The notes below the pieces were generated by a model, which was not told the DNA's origin, did not search any database, and worked only from the letters and a program-made list of their open reading frames with translations. The position numbers and the translations under genes are program-made. Below, in pieces: positions 9,820 through 18,200 of a stretch of 64,000 bases of DNA (the stretch's first letter is position 1; each line of letters starts with the position of its first letter). Origin of the DNA: Gloeotrichia echinulata CP02 (lineage in GTDB: Bacteria > Cyanobacteriota > Cyanobacteriia > Cyanobacteriales > Nostocaceae); the NCBI GenBank assembly GCA_038087035.1, contig CP051187.1, positions 4,035,001 through 4,099,000 on the forward strand, written 5' to 3'.

Positions 9820-10392
9820 TTATCGTCCTATCTTTTGCTCTAACGTAAATCCCGGTAGTACCCCCTCACCCGATAACTCGATTGGTATAGCCACGACTTC
9901 CACCGGCTGTCCCGCCCGATAAATTTCTACCTGCTTGTCCTGCTGATTAATCAGCCAGCCCAACCGCAGTCCACAGACAATATATTCCTGCATCTTTTCC
10001 TGCAAAGGCTTGAGGCGATCGCTGCGAGAACGCAACTCAATCACAAAATCAGGACAAATCGGTGGAAACCCTTCCCGTTCCCGCTGGCTTAAGTTCTGCC
10101 AGCGAGCCAGCTGCACCCAAGCAACATCAGGAGCGCGATCGCCCCCACCCGGCAAACTAAACACCGTCTGTGAGCTAAATACTAACCCCAGCCCAGAGAG
10201 TTCATTCCAGATTCCAACTTTCATAATTAAATTGGCTTCCTGATTCCCACCTTCTCCACCAATCGGCGTCATGATAATTAATTCTCCATTGGGCGATCGC
10301 TCCATCGGTACATCCGGATTTGCCAGACATAACTGATAAAACTGCGCTCTCGTCAGTGTTGTAATCGGTGCTAGATTTAATACTGTTGTCAT
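9820..10392 (-). CDS. Uma2-family (DUF820) PD-(D/E)XK nuclease-like protein
   Basis: Member of the large cyanobacterial Uma2 family, with a PD-(D/E)XK nuclease fold and an unproven physiological role, often found in many copies near mobile DNA. The pattern is visible: LTRAQFYQLCLANPDVPMER, GELIIMTPIGGEGG, then APDVAW (catalytic Asp) and DFVIELRSRSD, where ELRS takes the place of the usual ExK. The ATG at 10392 gives the typical MTTVLN...LT start; the longer frame to 10431 adds an atypical extension. About 190 residues is normal. The second Uma2 gene lies 130 bp upstream on the same strand, so the two may be co-transcribed relics of a tandem pair, although they are not close paralogues. Confidence 0.82.
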   Translation of the reverse strand: MTTVLNLAPITTLTRAQFYQLCLANPDVPMERSPNGELIIMTPIGGEGGNQEANLIMKVGIWNELSGLGLVFSSQTVFSLPGGGDRAPDVAWVQLARWQNLSQREREGFPPICPDFVIELRSRSDRLKPLQEKMQEYIVCGLRLGWLINQQDKQVEIYRAGQPVEVVAIPIELSGEGVLPGFTLEQKIGR

Positions 10393-10479
10393 TGCTGCCA
10401 CCCTCGCTATGCCTATGTTGGCAAATGCCAAGATATTTAAATCCTACTTACAGCAGTTTTCAGGTAAATAGACCACGCG

Positions 10480-10507
10480 GTAGGGGCGCAAGGCCTTGCG
10501 CCCCTAC
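10480..10507. repeat. GTAGGGG-family hairpin (inner GCGCAAGG/CCTTGCGC)
   Basis: A perfect 28-bp palindrome between the two Uma2 genes, with GTAGGGG outer arms and GCGCAAGG inner arms. It is one of about a dozen members in the window (see findings). It could act as a bidirectional terminator, but there is no T-run. Confidence 0.9.
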
Positions 10508-10525
10508 GAGGATCTGTGGTTCAAA

Positions 10526-11203
10526 TCAATGAAAATTGCTGTAAAATGTATTTGGGTCAATTCCTTGCTGTTGTAATCTGGCTAAGAGATTTTGCAGTTG
10601 TTCTTCTGGGGTTTGGTATCTTTTACCATCTTGGTCATACCAAAATAGCCATTCTCGTATTCTTCCTTGATAAGTCCCCATCTCCCGTCCAATACCTAAA
10701 CCAATTTCCGGCATCCAGATTTTATCACCTGGTTGTAAAATGTATTTACCTTCAACTAAGCGATAAACTTCTAAATGTTGACGCTTGCGACGTAGCCGCG
10801 TTGGCGCATAAATGACATAATACAAAATACCTAATTCCGCATAATCAATTTTTTTCTGTTCGTATTCGCCGTTATAAGTTTGAGATACCACTTCTAAAGC
10901 TAGAATTGGTGGAATTTCCTCTTCTTCCCAAAGTACATAGCTGGAACGTCCATTTTCACCTACAAAACGTTCTACACCTAAACTCAGAAATCCATCGGGA
11001 ACAATCGCAGGTTTACTAGGGGTGTAATAAATTCCCATGTTAATCCCAAAAAACCAATCATCACGGGTTTTCCAGATTGCAGCTAAGATGGCTAACAATA
11101 AATTGGGAATTAATATTTGCAGTTCGCTATCCACGGGTGTATCATCAGAATCTGGTAATTCTGCCGATGAGGGTAGGCAATCTAATGGATTGTAGTTTAA
11201 CAT
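10526..11203 (-). CDS. Uma2-family (DUF820) nuclease-like protein
   Basis: A 225-residue Uma2-family protein of the longer subtype. Visible family segments are KPAIVPDGFLSLGV (catalytic Asp region), PPILALEVVSQ (E-V in the ExK position), YAELGILYYVIY and the C-terminal TPEEQLQNLLARLQQQGIDP tail typical of this subtype. The Lys of ExK is not conserved, so catalytic competence is doubtful. Start is ATG at 11203. It lies upstream of the other Uma2 gene in the same direction. Confidence 0.82.
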   Translation of the reverse strand: MLNYNPLDCLPSSAELPDSDDTPVDSELQILIPNLLLAILAAIWKTRDDWFFGINMGIYYTPSKPAIVPDGFLSLGVERFVGENGRSSYVLWEEEEIPPILALEVVSQTYNGEYEQKKIDYAELGILYYVIYAPTRLRRKRQHLEVYRLVEGKYILQPGDKIWMPEIGLGIGREMGTYQGRIREWLFWYDQDGKRYQTPEEQLQNLLARLQQQGIDPNTFYSNFH

Positions 11204-11278
11204 GAGTATTCCTCAATCCTCAAGCTCTAAATTTAAACTTTTTTGCCGATTATTTAACAATAACGCGGAAGTGATTTT

Positions 11279-11310
11279 GTAGGGTGCGTTACGTTCCTAA
11301 CGCACCCTAC
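11279..11310 (-). terminator. Palindrome immediately after livG, possible terminator
   Basis: GTAGGGTGCGTTA and TAACGCACCCTAC arms pair perfectly around CGTTCC. The hairpin begins four bases past the livG stop codon and may end the livM-livG transcript. The same GGGTGCGTTA family recurs at 17774-17807 and 44011-44043, so it is also a dispersed repeat. Confidence 0.55.
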
Positions 11311-11313
11311 TGG

Positions 11314-12096
11314 TTATTTCCCCAAATACGCCTCCAAAACTTGGGAATTAGTTTGAATTTCTGCAGGTGTTCCATCAGCTAAATTTTGACCTTCCGCCAA
11401 AACCCAAACGCGATCACATAAGGACATAATCACATCCATATTGTGTTCAATAATGAGAAAGGTCATACCGTCTTGGCGATTCCAATTGAGAATGCGATCG
11501 CAAATATCATCAATTAATCTGGGATTCACCCCAGCGGCTGGTTCATCTAATAAAATTAACTTGGGATTTGTCATCAAAGCCCTACCCATTTCTAGCAGCT
11601 TCCTCTGTCCACCAGATAACCCACCAGCATAGTCATGGGCTTTTTTTTCTAACCCTACAGACTCTAACAAAAACATCGCCCTTTGTGCCAGTTCCTTTTC
11701 TTCTTTGGCGACAATATGGGGCTTTAATTGTACTTCCCAAAAATTTTCACCTGTTTGTTTTTGCGCCGCCAACAACATATTTTCTAACACCGACAACCGC
11801 GAGAGAGTCCGCGCTACCTGAAAAGTGCGGACTAGACCCTGCTGGGCGATTTGGTATGGTTGTAATTGATGAATTGGTTCCCCATCAAAAATTACTCGCC
11901 CCTTATCTGGGCGGATGAAATTAGACAGTAAATTAAATAAGGTAGTTTTCCCCGCACCATTGGGACCAATTAAGCCCGTAATGCTACCTTTAGCAACTTC
12001 AATTTTCGCGTCATTAACAGCTTTTATCCCACCAAAATTTTTACAAATTCCACTAGCAGCTAGCAAGGGAAGTTGGGATGACTGATTATTTACCAA
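11314..12096 (-). CDS. livG: Branched-chain/neutral amino-acid ABC transporter ATPase, LivG type
   Basis: The second ATPase of the Liv/Nat importer (NatA in cyanobacteria). Walker A GPNGAGKTT at about residues 43-51, signature LSGGQRKLLEMG near 159, Walker B LILLDEPAAGVNP near 179, and switch IIEHNMDV near 214 (His present, unlike LivF). The extended loop between Walker A and the signature is LivG-like. 260 residues is full length. Its start overlaps the end of livM by 11 bp, indicating translational coupling. A probable partner of the LivF at 108-836. Confidence 0.94.
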   Translation of the reverse strand: MVNNQSSQLPLLAASGICKNFGGIKAVNDAKIEVAKGSITGLIGPNGAGKTTLFNLLSNFIRPDKGRVIFDGEPIHQLQPYQIAQQGLVRTFQVARTLSRLSVLENMLLAAQKQTGENFWEVQLKPHIVAKEEKELAQRAMFLLESVGLEKKAHDYAGGLSGGQRKLLEMGRALMTNPKLILLDEPAAGVNPRLIDDICDRILNWNRQDGMTFLIIEHNMDVIMSLCDRVWVLAEGQNLADGTPAEIQTNSQVLEAYLGK

Positions 12097-13222
12097 GGGT
12101 AAGTTCCTCCTTTTTGCCTAAGATACCTTGAGGACGCCAAATCATCAGTACCATCAAAATGAGACCGATTACCATGATGCGAAATGCACCCAAACGGGCT
12201 TCATCTAGGGGAACGATTCTCGGTAAAACTTCCCGCGTGATCGCATCATAAGCAAAATAAATCACCGCACCCAAAATTGCACCAATATTATTTCCCGAAC
12301 CACCTAAAATCACCATAATCCAAGAGTCAAAAGTCAACTGGGGCTGGAAATTATCCGGGTAAATTGCACTGAGTTGCCAAGCAAAGAAAGCACCAGCCAC
12401 ACCTGCGATCGCACCCCCTAACATTAGTGATTGTATCTTATACCAAAAGACATTTTTACCCAGCGCCTTGGGAATTTCTTCATCTTCACGAATAGCTTTC
12501 AGCACTCGACCCCAAGGCGATCGCACTAAGATTTCCAACCGCCAGAAAACAAACGCTAACACCAACAGCGATACCAACATCAACCCTGCTTTCGGGATGT
12601 AATTATAAAGCATAATTACCCCAGAAATATAAACCGCTGTAGACAATAGCCCCAGAAAAATTCCCACTCCCAAACGCGATGCAAATTCTTGCTTTTGACC
12701 TAATTTTTTCGGCGATGAATCAGTACTTTGCGATATTTGGGCTATCCGAATCCATCGCCACAATGAAAAGGTAGTGACTACAAATAGCAGCGTTAGCAGT
12801 CCAATCATCACAAGTCTGACAAACAAATTTGGCGTTGTCGATAAAGGTATCGCATAACTTTGCACACCAAACGCCCCAGAAATCCACGCATCACCTACAG
12901 GTAAATCTTGGTTATTCACCACCAATCGAATTAGTTCACCCACACCAATAGTAACGACACCCAAATAATCTTCCCGCAAACGCAGAGTCACAAAACCAAT
13001 AATCAAGCCCAACAAAGCTGCTACAATTGCCCCAGCTATCGCCGACAGTAAAAGAGGCACGCCCTTCAAGCTTAATAATACCGTTGTATAAGCTCCCAGG
13101 GTCATAAAAGCAATATGACCAAAATTAATTAATCCTGTAAAGCCCCACTGTAAATTCAGTCCCAAGCTAAACAACGCAAAAGTTGCGGTAGAAATTGCTA
13201 GAAATATCAAATATTCAATCAT
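12086..13222 (-). CDS. livM: Branched-chain/neutral amino-acid ABC transporter permease, LivM type
   Basis: Membrane permease of the importer (NatC type in cyanobacteria). The 378 residues form about nine hydrophobic segments. Family landmarks are LGLNLQWGFTGLINFGHIAFMTLGAYT at the N-terminus, YLGVVTIGVGELIRLVVNN, the cytoplasmic loop SPWGRVLKAIREDEEIPKALGKN and GAIAGVAGAFFAWQ, followed by IMVILGGSGNNIGAILGA. The start ATG lies about ten bases from a heptamer tract, so no clear Shine-Dalgarno sequence is present, like livF. It precedes and overlaps livG. Confidence 0.94.
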   Translation of the reverse strand: MIEYLIFLAISTATFALFSLGLNLQWGFTGLINFGHIAFMTLGAYTTVLLSLKGVPLLLSAIAGAIVAALLGLIIGFVTLRLREDYLGVVTIGVGELIRLVVNNQDLPVGDAWISGAFGVQSYAIPLSTTPNLFVRLVMIGLLTLLFVVTTFSLWRWIRIAQISQSTDSSPKKLGQKQEFASRLGVGIFLGLLSTAVYISGVIMLYNYIPKAGLMLVSLLVLAFVFWRLEILVRSPWGRVLKAIREDEEIPKALGKNVFWYKIQSLMLGGAIAGVAGAFFAWQLSAIYPDNFQPQLTFDSWIMVILGGSGNNIGAILGAVIYFAYDAITREVLPRIVPLDEARLGAFRIMVIGLILMVLMIWRPQGILGKKEELTLGK

Positions 13223-13231
13223 ATTTATTAG

Positions 13232-13430
13232 TTGTCATTTGTCATTTGTCATTGGTCATTGGTCATTGGTCATTGGTCATTGGTCATTGGTCATTGGTCA
13301 TTTGTCATTTGTAATTGGTCATTTGTCATTTGTAATTGGTCATTTGTCATTTGTAATTGGTCATTTGTCATTTGTAATTGGTCATTTGTCATTTGTAATT
13401 GGTCATTGGTCAGTTGTCATTCATCTGTTT
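13232..13430. repeat. Heptamer tract (TCATTTG/TCATTGG/TAATTGG)
   Basis: About 200 bp of period-7 units. The second half repeats a 21-bp order (three heptamers: TCATTTG, TCATTTG, TAATTGG). It therefore shows heptamers being organised into 21-mers next to a true 21-bp minisatellite. The open frames across it are repeat artefacts. Confidence 0.93.
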
Positions 13431-13437
13431 GCAAACC

Positions 13438-13850
13438 TGAAGTTTCGAGTTCTAAGCTCGAAGTTCCGAGTTCTAAGCTCGAAGTTTCGAGTTCTAAGCT
13501 CGAAGTTCCGAGTTCTAAGCTCGAAGTTTCAAGTTCTAAACTCGAAGTTCCGAGTTCTAAGCTCGAAGTTCCGAGTTCTAAGCTCGAAGTTCCGAGTTCT
13601 AAGCTCGAAGTTCCGAGTTCTAAGCTCGAAGTTTCCAGTTTCAAACCTGAAGGTTCCAGTTTCAAACCTGAAGGTTCCAGTTTCAAACCTGAAGGTTTCA
13701 GTTTCAAACCTGAAGGTTCCAGTTTCAAACCTGAAGGTTCCAGTTTCAAACCTGAAAGTTCCAGTTTCAAACCTGAAGGTTCCAGTTTTAAACCTGAAGT
13801 TTCCAGTTTCAAACCTGAAGTTTCCAGTTTCAAACCTGAAGTTTCACCCT
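13438..13850. repeat. Two adjoining 21-bp minisatellites
   Basis: The first block (13438-13635) repeats a 21-bp unit built on GAAGTTCCGAGTTCTAAGCT plus C, about nine copies. The second (13633-13850) repeats GAAGGTTCCAGTTTCAAACC plus T, about ten copies. Both units share GAAG.TTCC.AGTT, so one probably derives from the other. Because 21 is a multiple of three, both strands keep long open frames, coding for SSKLEV or FKPEGS repeats; no start context or domain supports a gene. A related 21-mer lies inverted at 29822-30015. Confidence 0.93.
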
Positions 13851-14001
13851 CTTCCCATCCCTCCACCTCCCCATCTGACTAAAAACGGGGCGAATAGATC
13901 GTACCGTAGCTTGAGAAAAATGCTGTCTCCCAGTTGACTATTGGCAAATTTGTGGGAAGACTAACTTTAGGTTGTATATCATACTGGGTAATAATTGATA
14001 T

Positions 14002-14199
14002 ATGAATTTGCTGCGAATTAGAATCCATCACTTAATCGAACAGTTAGCCGATGAAGACCTACAAAGCGTTTGGGCTGTTGTCGAGTCGTTGTATTATGAC
14101 TTTTATATGCTTAAAGCCGTAGAAGAAGTCAAGCGATCGCAGCAACCGTGGGACATCTTAACCCATGATGAAGCAGTACGGATGTTAATGTATTTTTAA
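14002..14199 (+). CDS. Putative antitoxin of a RelE/ParE-type pair
   Basis: A 65-residue acidic protein (MNLLRIRIHHLIEQLADEDLQSVWAVVESLYYDFYMLKAVEEV...) ending in TLTHDEA-like ILTHDEAVRM. This layout (short N-terminal helix-forming segment, Leu/Val-rich DEDL helix, HDEA tail) is common in cyanobacterial antitoxins that precede RelE-like toxins. The matching toxin is 387 bp downstream rather than directly adjacent, because repeats and a MITE occupy the gap. Identification rests on the context; sequence similarity alone is weak. Confidence 0.55.
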   Translation: MNLLRIRIHHLIEQLADEDLQSVWAVVESLYYDFYMLKAVEEVKRSQQPWDILTHDEAVRMLMYF

Positions 14200-14216
14200 C
14201 CCACTGAAATCAGGTA

Positions 14217-14534
14217 AGGGTCAAGAGTCAAGAGTCAAGGGTCAAGAGTCAAGAGTCAACTCAGATCTTGCACATTTACGTATAAACAATGAATCCACAA
14301 AAAAAATGTGATGCATCTTACCTTACGAAAATATAGTTTTAAGTCCTCTTATAGAGGACTTAAGCTATGAGACAGGGACTTACAGTCCCTGGCGGATCTG
14401 TTAGGACAGCGAAAATCTATCAATATTTAGTGATTTTTGTTGTGGATGACATAGTTGGTGCAAGATATGAATCAAGAGTCAAGAGTCAAGAGTCAAGGGT
14501 CAAGAGTCAAGGGTCAAGAGTCAAGAGTCAAGAC
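14217..14534. repeat. Split AGTCAAG heptamer tract hosting a MITE
   Basis: AGTCAAG/GGTCAAG heptamers occupy 14217-14259 and resume at 14470-14534. The interval between is the inverted-repeat element listed separately. A CAACCGT heptamer run (14547-14580) reaches the toxin start. The tract has thus been cut by insertion of the element. Confidence 0.85.
14262..14469 (+). mobile_element. MITE-like element, family C (complete copy)
   Basis: A 208-bp unit with 12-bp terminal inverted repeats: CAGATCTTGCAC at the left, and GTGCAAGATATG at the right, matching 11 of 12. Two internal perfect hairpins, AAGTCCTCT/AGAGGACTT and CAGGGACT/AGTCCCTG, suggest a folded transcript. A truncated copy at 23585-23719 retains the left end and both hairpins. 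It lies inside a heptamer tract in a toxin-antitoxin operon. No target duplication can be defined in the repetitive flanks. Confidence 0.78.
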
Positions 14535-14586
14535 CAATCACTAATGACAACCGTCAACCGTCAACCGTCAACCATCAACTGACAAA

Positions 14587-14844
14587 GTGAATCTGGAAGT
14601 GCGCTATGCTAAGTCTTTTTTAGTAGACCTAAAAAATTTAGAAGCCGCTGCCTACCAGCGGGTGTATAATTTTGTTTTCGTAGAGTTTAGCCAAAAGCGG
14701 CAATTGCATTTTTTGCCAGAACTGCGACAGATTGACAGTGAGGGAATTTTTCACCGTTTTACCCTAGACAATTATCTGATTGGCATCGAACTTAGGGGTG
14801 GAATCGTCAAGTTTTTGCGAGTCATACCTATGCCAGATGTTTAA
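14587..14844 (+). CDS. RelE/ParE-family toxin
   Basis: An 85-residue protein with the compact RelE/ParE mRNA-interferase or gyrase-poison fold: VRYAKSFLVDLKNL at the N-terminus, a central helix, then ELRQIDSEGIFHRFTLDNYLIGIEL and the C-terminal strand IVKFLRVIPMPDV. Start is GTG at 14587, directly after a heptamer tract and without a clear ribosome binding site. The presumed antitoxin is the gene at 14002. Whether RNase catalytic residues are retained cannot be judged by eye. Confidence 0.72.
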   Translation: MNLEVRYAKSFLVDLKNLEAAAYQRVYNFVFVEFSQKRQLHFLPELRQIDSEGIFHRFTLDNYLIGIELRGGIVKFLRVIPMPDV

Positions 14845-14991
14845 GGACAGACGATTTGGACTAAGATCTATTGCAGGCTCCTGCATTTATGCATGGGGTA
14901 GTTTCAGTTAAAACAGTATAAGACAAAGCAGGGAACGCTCAGACCTTACATTAAACTGGTTTGTGACCAACACTTTACATGAGATTTCCCT

Positions 14992-16578
14992 ATGGATGCT
15001 AGGGCACTTTGGCAACGATACCAAAATTGGTTATATTTCCACGAGGGATTGGGACTGTACCTTGATGTAAGTCGGATGCGGTTTGATGATGCTTTCGTGG
15101 AGTCGTTGCGGCCGAAGTTTGACAAGGCGTTTGCGGATATGTCCCAATTAGAAAACGGTGCGATCGCCAATCCTGACGAAGATCGCATGGTTGGACATTA
15201 CTGGCTGCGAAATCCTGATTTAGCACCGACGCCAGAACTCACACAAGAGATTGTCCAAACCCAAGAACAAATCGAAGCCTTTGCCGAAAAAGTCCAAACA
15301 GGTGCTATTCATCCTCCCAAGGCGAACCGCTTCACCGATGTTATCTCAATAGGTATTGGTGGTTCGGCCCTTGGTCCCCAATTTGTCGCTGAAGCCCTTT
15401 CCCCTGATTTCCCACCGCTAAAAATTCATTTTATCGACAATACCGATCCTGCAGGTATTGATCGTGTTCTGACTCATTTGCGTAACAGCTTGTCCAGCAC
15501 TTTGGTATTGGTAATCTCCAAATCTGGAGGGACCCCAGAACCCCGCAATGGGATGATTGAAGTCAAAAAAGCCTACGCAGGTCAAAATCTCGACTTTGCT
15601 CAATACGCTGTAGCAATTACTAGCGCTGATAGCAATTTGGATAAAGTCGCAAAATCTGAAGGCTGGCTGGCTACTTTCCCCATGTATGATTGGGTGGGAG
15701 GACGCACTTCCGAATTGTCCGCTGTGGGGCTAGTACCCGCCGCATTGCAAGGCATTGATATTAGTGCCATGCTAGACGGTGCAAAGGAAATGGATGACGC
15801 TACCCGCGTACCTGATGTCAAAAATAACCCAGCAGCAATGCTTGCTTTGTCTTGGTATTTCTCAGGCAATGGCAAGGGTCAAAAAGACATGGTTGTCCTA
15901 CCTTACAAAGACAGTTTACTATTATTTAGCCGCTATTTGCAACAGCTGGTAATGGAATCCTTGGGTAAGGAAAAAGATTTAGATGGTAAAACCGTCTATC
16001 AAGGCATCGCCGTTTATGGTAACAAAGGTTCAACCGATCAACACGCTTACGTCCAACAATTGCGCGAAGGTGTGCCGAATTTCTTTGCTACCTTAATTGA
16101 AGTTTTGGAAGATCGCAAATCCCCATCTCCAGAAATCGATCCTGGAGTGACATCAGGTGATTATCTTTGCGGTTTTCTTTTAGGAACTAGACAAGCACTT
16201 TACGAAAATCACCGCGATTCCATTACAGTCACCATTCCCCAAGTCAACCCCCGCACAGTCGGGGCGTTAATTGCTTTGTATGAGCGGGCTGTTGGTTTAT
16301 ATGCTAGCTTAATCAACGTTAACGCTTACCATCAACCAGGGGTAGAAGCGGGTAAAAAAGCAGCCGCAGTCATTCTCGATTTGCAAAAACGAGTAGTAGA
16401 AGTACTGCAAAAAGACAAAACCCCCCTAACTCTTGCTGAAGTCGCCGAAAAAGCAGGCGCAGCAGACCAAATTGAAGCGATTTACAAAATACTGCGTCAT
16501 CTACACGCCAATCAGCGCGGTGTAGTGCTACAGGGTAATCTTGCTCAACCTGACAGTTTAAAGGTCTCTGCTTCTTAA
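14992..16578 (+). CDS. pgi: Glucose-6-phosphate isomerase
   Basis: Interconverts glucose-6-phosphate and fructose-6-phosphate in glycolysis, glycogen metabolism and the oxidative pentose-phosphate route. The 528 residues match cyanobacterial PGI. Visible are ISIGIGGSALGPQFVAEAL (about residues 121-139), FIDNTDPAGIDRV, VISKSGGTPEPRNG, the family signature region GGRTSELSAVGLVPAAL near 241 and STDQHAYVQQLREG near 350. Start is ATG at 14992. Ordinary base composition; repeats on both sides. Confidence 0.97.
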   Translation: MDARALWQRYQNWLYFHEGLGLYLDVSRMRFDDAFVESLRPKFDKAFADMSQLENGAIANPDEDRMVGHYWLRNPDLAPTPELTQEIVQTQEQIEAFAEKVQTGAIHPPKANRFTDVISIGIGGSALGPQFVAEALSPDFPPLKIHFIDNTDPAGIDRVLTHLRNSLSSTLVLVISKSGGTPEPRNGMIEVKKAYAGQNLDFAQYAVAITSADSNLDKVAKSEGWLATFPMYDWVGGRTSELSAVGLVPAALQGIDISAMLDGAKEMDDATRVPDVKNNPAAMLALSWYFSGNGKGQKDMVVLPYKDSLLLFSRYLQQLVMESLGKEKDLDGKTVYQGIAVYGNKGSTDQHAYVQQLREGVPNFFATLIEVLEDRKSPSPEIDPGVTSGDYLCGFLLGTRQALYENHRDSITVTIPQVNPRTVGALIALYERAVGLYASLINVNAYHQPGVEAGKKAAAVILDLQKRVVEVLQKDKTPLTLAEVAEKAGAADQIEAIYKILRHLHANQRGVVLQGNLAQPDSLKVSAS

Positions 16579-16995
16579 TAGATATAGTTCAATTATTGTT
16601 GCTCATGCAATAATTTTTGATTGTTAAGCATCCTAGTGTTGGAGTGAAAACTTTGATATGAGGATGCTTAACTGTCGAACGATGATCTGTAGGGGCGCAA
16701 GGCCTTGCGCGTGTTTTTAAAGTCTCATATAATACTACAAAAACGCTGATACATATAGATTTCGCGTAGGGGCACGGCATTGCCGTGCCCCTACAGATGG
16801 TATCATATCGTGTGGATTTAGGGGTATCTAAAAATTTATCCGGCTAAACAAATAGTTTGAAAACACGCCCTAGATCCCCTACCCGCAATCATCCTTACAT
16901 AGCCGATAAAATGGGTATTACCTCTATTCGCGACTCAGTATCCTTAAAGAAATCGGGGATATTTTTGTTTGTATTTACTAGAGCTATTGTGAACG
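16579..16995. other. Intergenic region with three hairpins
   Basis: No gene. It has a 12-bp perfect inverted repeat (GTTAAGCATCCT 16623-16634 and its complement 16661-16672) shortly after pgi, a truncated GTAGGGG hairpin with GCGCAAGG inner arms (16689-16710) and a complete GTAGGGG hairpin with GCACGGCA inner arms (16766-16794). The first may terminate pgi. Confidence 0.75.
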
Positions 16996-17670
16996 TTATG
17001 ACTGACTCATGAGGCGTTGGTTAAAATACCCTCTGGGTAACCAGCACTGACTCCAAAAAGATTTATCATCGTCTATATCACGATCCCATCCCGATAATAT
17101 ACCAAGATTTGGTTTATCCCGATGACAAAATGGTGCCACGAGTCCCCATTCTTCAGCCAAGCAAATCCATGCTAAAGTATTTATTCTGCCAATCACTGGA
17201 CCGACATAGCTGTCCCCAGAATAGCTAGTAATCGTAACTTGTGAAGATGACTTGATATTTGTCAACACCCATCCTAAAGCTTCTATGGAAAAGTGATAGC
17301 CATTTTCTGCAGCAATTTTGATGAACTTTTGGGGATTTTTAGCTGATAACAATTCTGCTTGCAGAGGTGGTGTTTTTTGTGCTATAGCAAACAAATTCCA
17401 AATCTCTTGACTTGTAATCACAACCGAAGCCAGTTCATCTTCAGTAAAACTATAACCATTATCTCTTGCTTTTTCAATAAAATCCCCCAAGCTATGAGTG
17501 TATATAAGTTCAGTCTTCAAAGGGGAATTTTGGTCTATCGCCCATAAAAAATGACTAATTTTTTCCCATGTAAACTGATTAAATTTAATATTCTCCTGAT
17601 TGACTTTGGCTTTCCAGGACTGATAGACTTCATCATCACTGTAAAAAAAATTCCAAATCTGATAATGCAT
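16996..17670 (-). CDS. Tandem Nif11-domain protein with novel C-terminal part
   Basis: Residues about 25-80 and 83-140 each follow the Nif11 pattern: a helix with F.....D..L..EL, then FI.KA..NGY.F. (first copy FIEKARDNGYSFTEDEL, second FIKIAAENGYHFSIEAL). Nif11 domains occur in proteins near nif genes and as leader peptides of ribosomally made, modified peptides. This protein is not a typical precursor: no double-glycine site follows, and its last 85 residues (SSQVTITSYSGDSYVG...GYFNQRLMSQS, with two Cys and six Trp after residue 150) look like a small folded domain. No RiPP enzyme or transporter lies beside it. Start is ATG at 17670. Function unknown; domain call good. Confidence 0.72.
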   Translation of the reverse strand: MHYQIWNFFYSDDEVYQSWKAKVNQENIKFNQFTWEKISHFLWAIDQNSPLKTELIYTHSLGDFIEKARDNGYSFTEDELASVVITSQEIWNLFAIAQKTPPLQAELLSAKNPQKFIKIAAENGYHFSIEALGWVLTNIKSSSQVTITSYSGDSYVGPVIGRINTLAWICLAEEWGLVAPFCHRDKPNLGILSGWDRDIDDDKSFWSQCWLPRGYFNQRLMSQS

Positions 17671-17882
17671 AAGTTGTTTCTCCTAAGTTTTGAACTTGGC
17701 AGAACACCCTATAAATCTCAGTTTATCAGGTAGAGAATCAGTGTGTCTATAAAATTTGTGAACTTGAAAAGATGTAGGGTGCGTTGTCGCGAAACGTAAC
17801 GCACCTTAAATTGTTGACGATGCTGCATCTCGTTTTTTTGTGCTGTAAAATCAAGTTAGGGCACTATTAATAAGTAGAGTTT

Positions 17883-18200
17883 ATGACTCAATCAACGCCA
17901 AAACAACCCCCACGTCGCGGGAGAATCTTTCCTGATCGCACTTTACCACCCGAAGAACTGGCTAGGCGCAAAGCTGACGATGAAGTGTTTTATCAGCGTT
18001 GTCGGGCAATTTTTGAGCGTGTGCGTCCCCATTTGATTGAGGAACACTATGGCTGGTATATTGCTGTGGAGCCTGATAGTGGTGATTATTTTGTTGATGA
18101 AGATAAAATGCCAGCTCATAAAAAGGCCTTAGAAAAGTACCCAAATACTAGACATTGTGTATTTTGCCTGAATGAGACGGGAACAACTGGCACAATATGA
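17883..18200 (+). CDS. Small protein paired with aspartic protease (copy 1), unknown family
   Basis: A 105-residue protein with a basic, Pro-rich N-terminus (QPPRRGR), a charged helix (PEELARRKADDEVFYQRCRAIFERVRPHLIEEH) and an ordered YGWYIAVEPDSGDYFVDED segment resembling the DUF5678-type strand pair. It ends HCVFCLNETG. Its stop overlaps the protease start by four bases (ATGA), so the two are translationally coupled. A near-identical copy with the same promoter region lies at 18787-19104. A toxin-antitoxin-like or protease-adaptor role is possible, but nothing in the sequence proves it. Confidence 0.7.
   Translation: MTQSTPKQPPRRGRIFPDRTLPPEELARRKADDEVFYQRCRAIFERVRPHLIEEHYGWYIAVEPDSGDYFVDEDKMPAHKKALEKYPNTRHCVFCLNETGTTGTI

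Noticed and set aside
13438..13850. Possible CRISPR array in the 21-bp repeats
   Set aside because: Units directly abut without unique spacers.
13232..13937. Long open frames of 149 to 232 codons on both strands
   Set aside because: They exist because 7- and 21-bp repeats avoid stop codons; amino-acid repeats mirror the DNA repeat and three frames are open at once.
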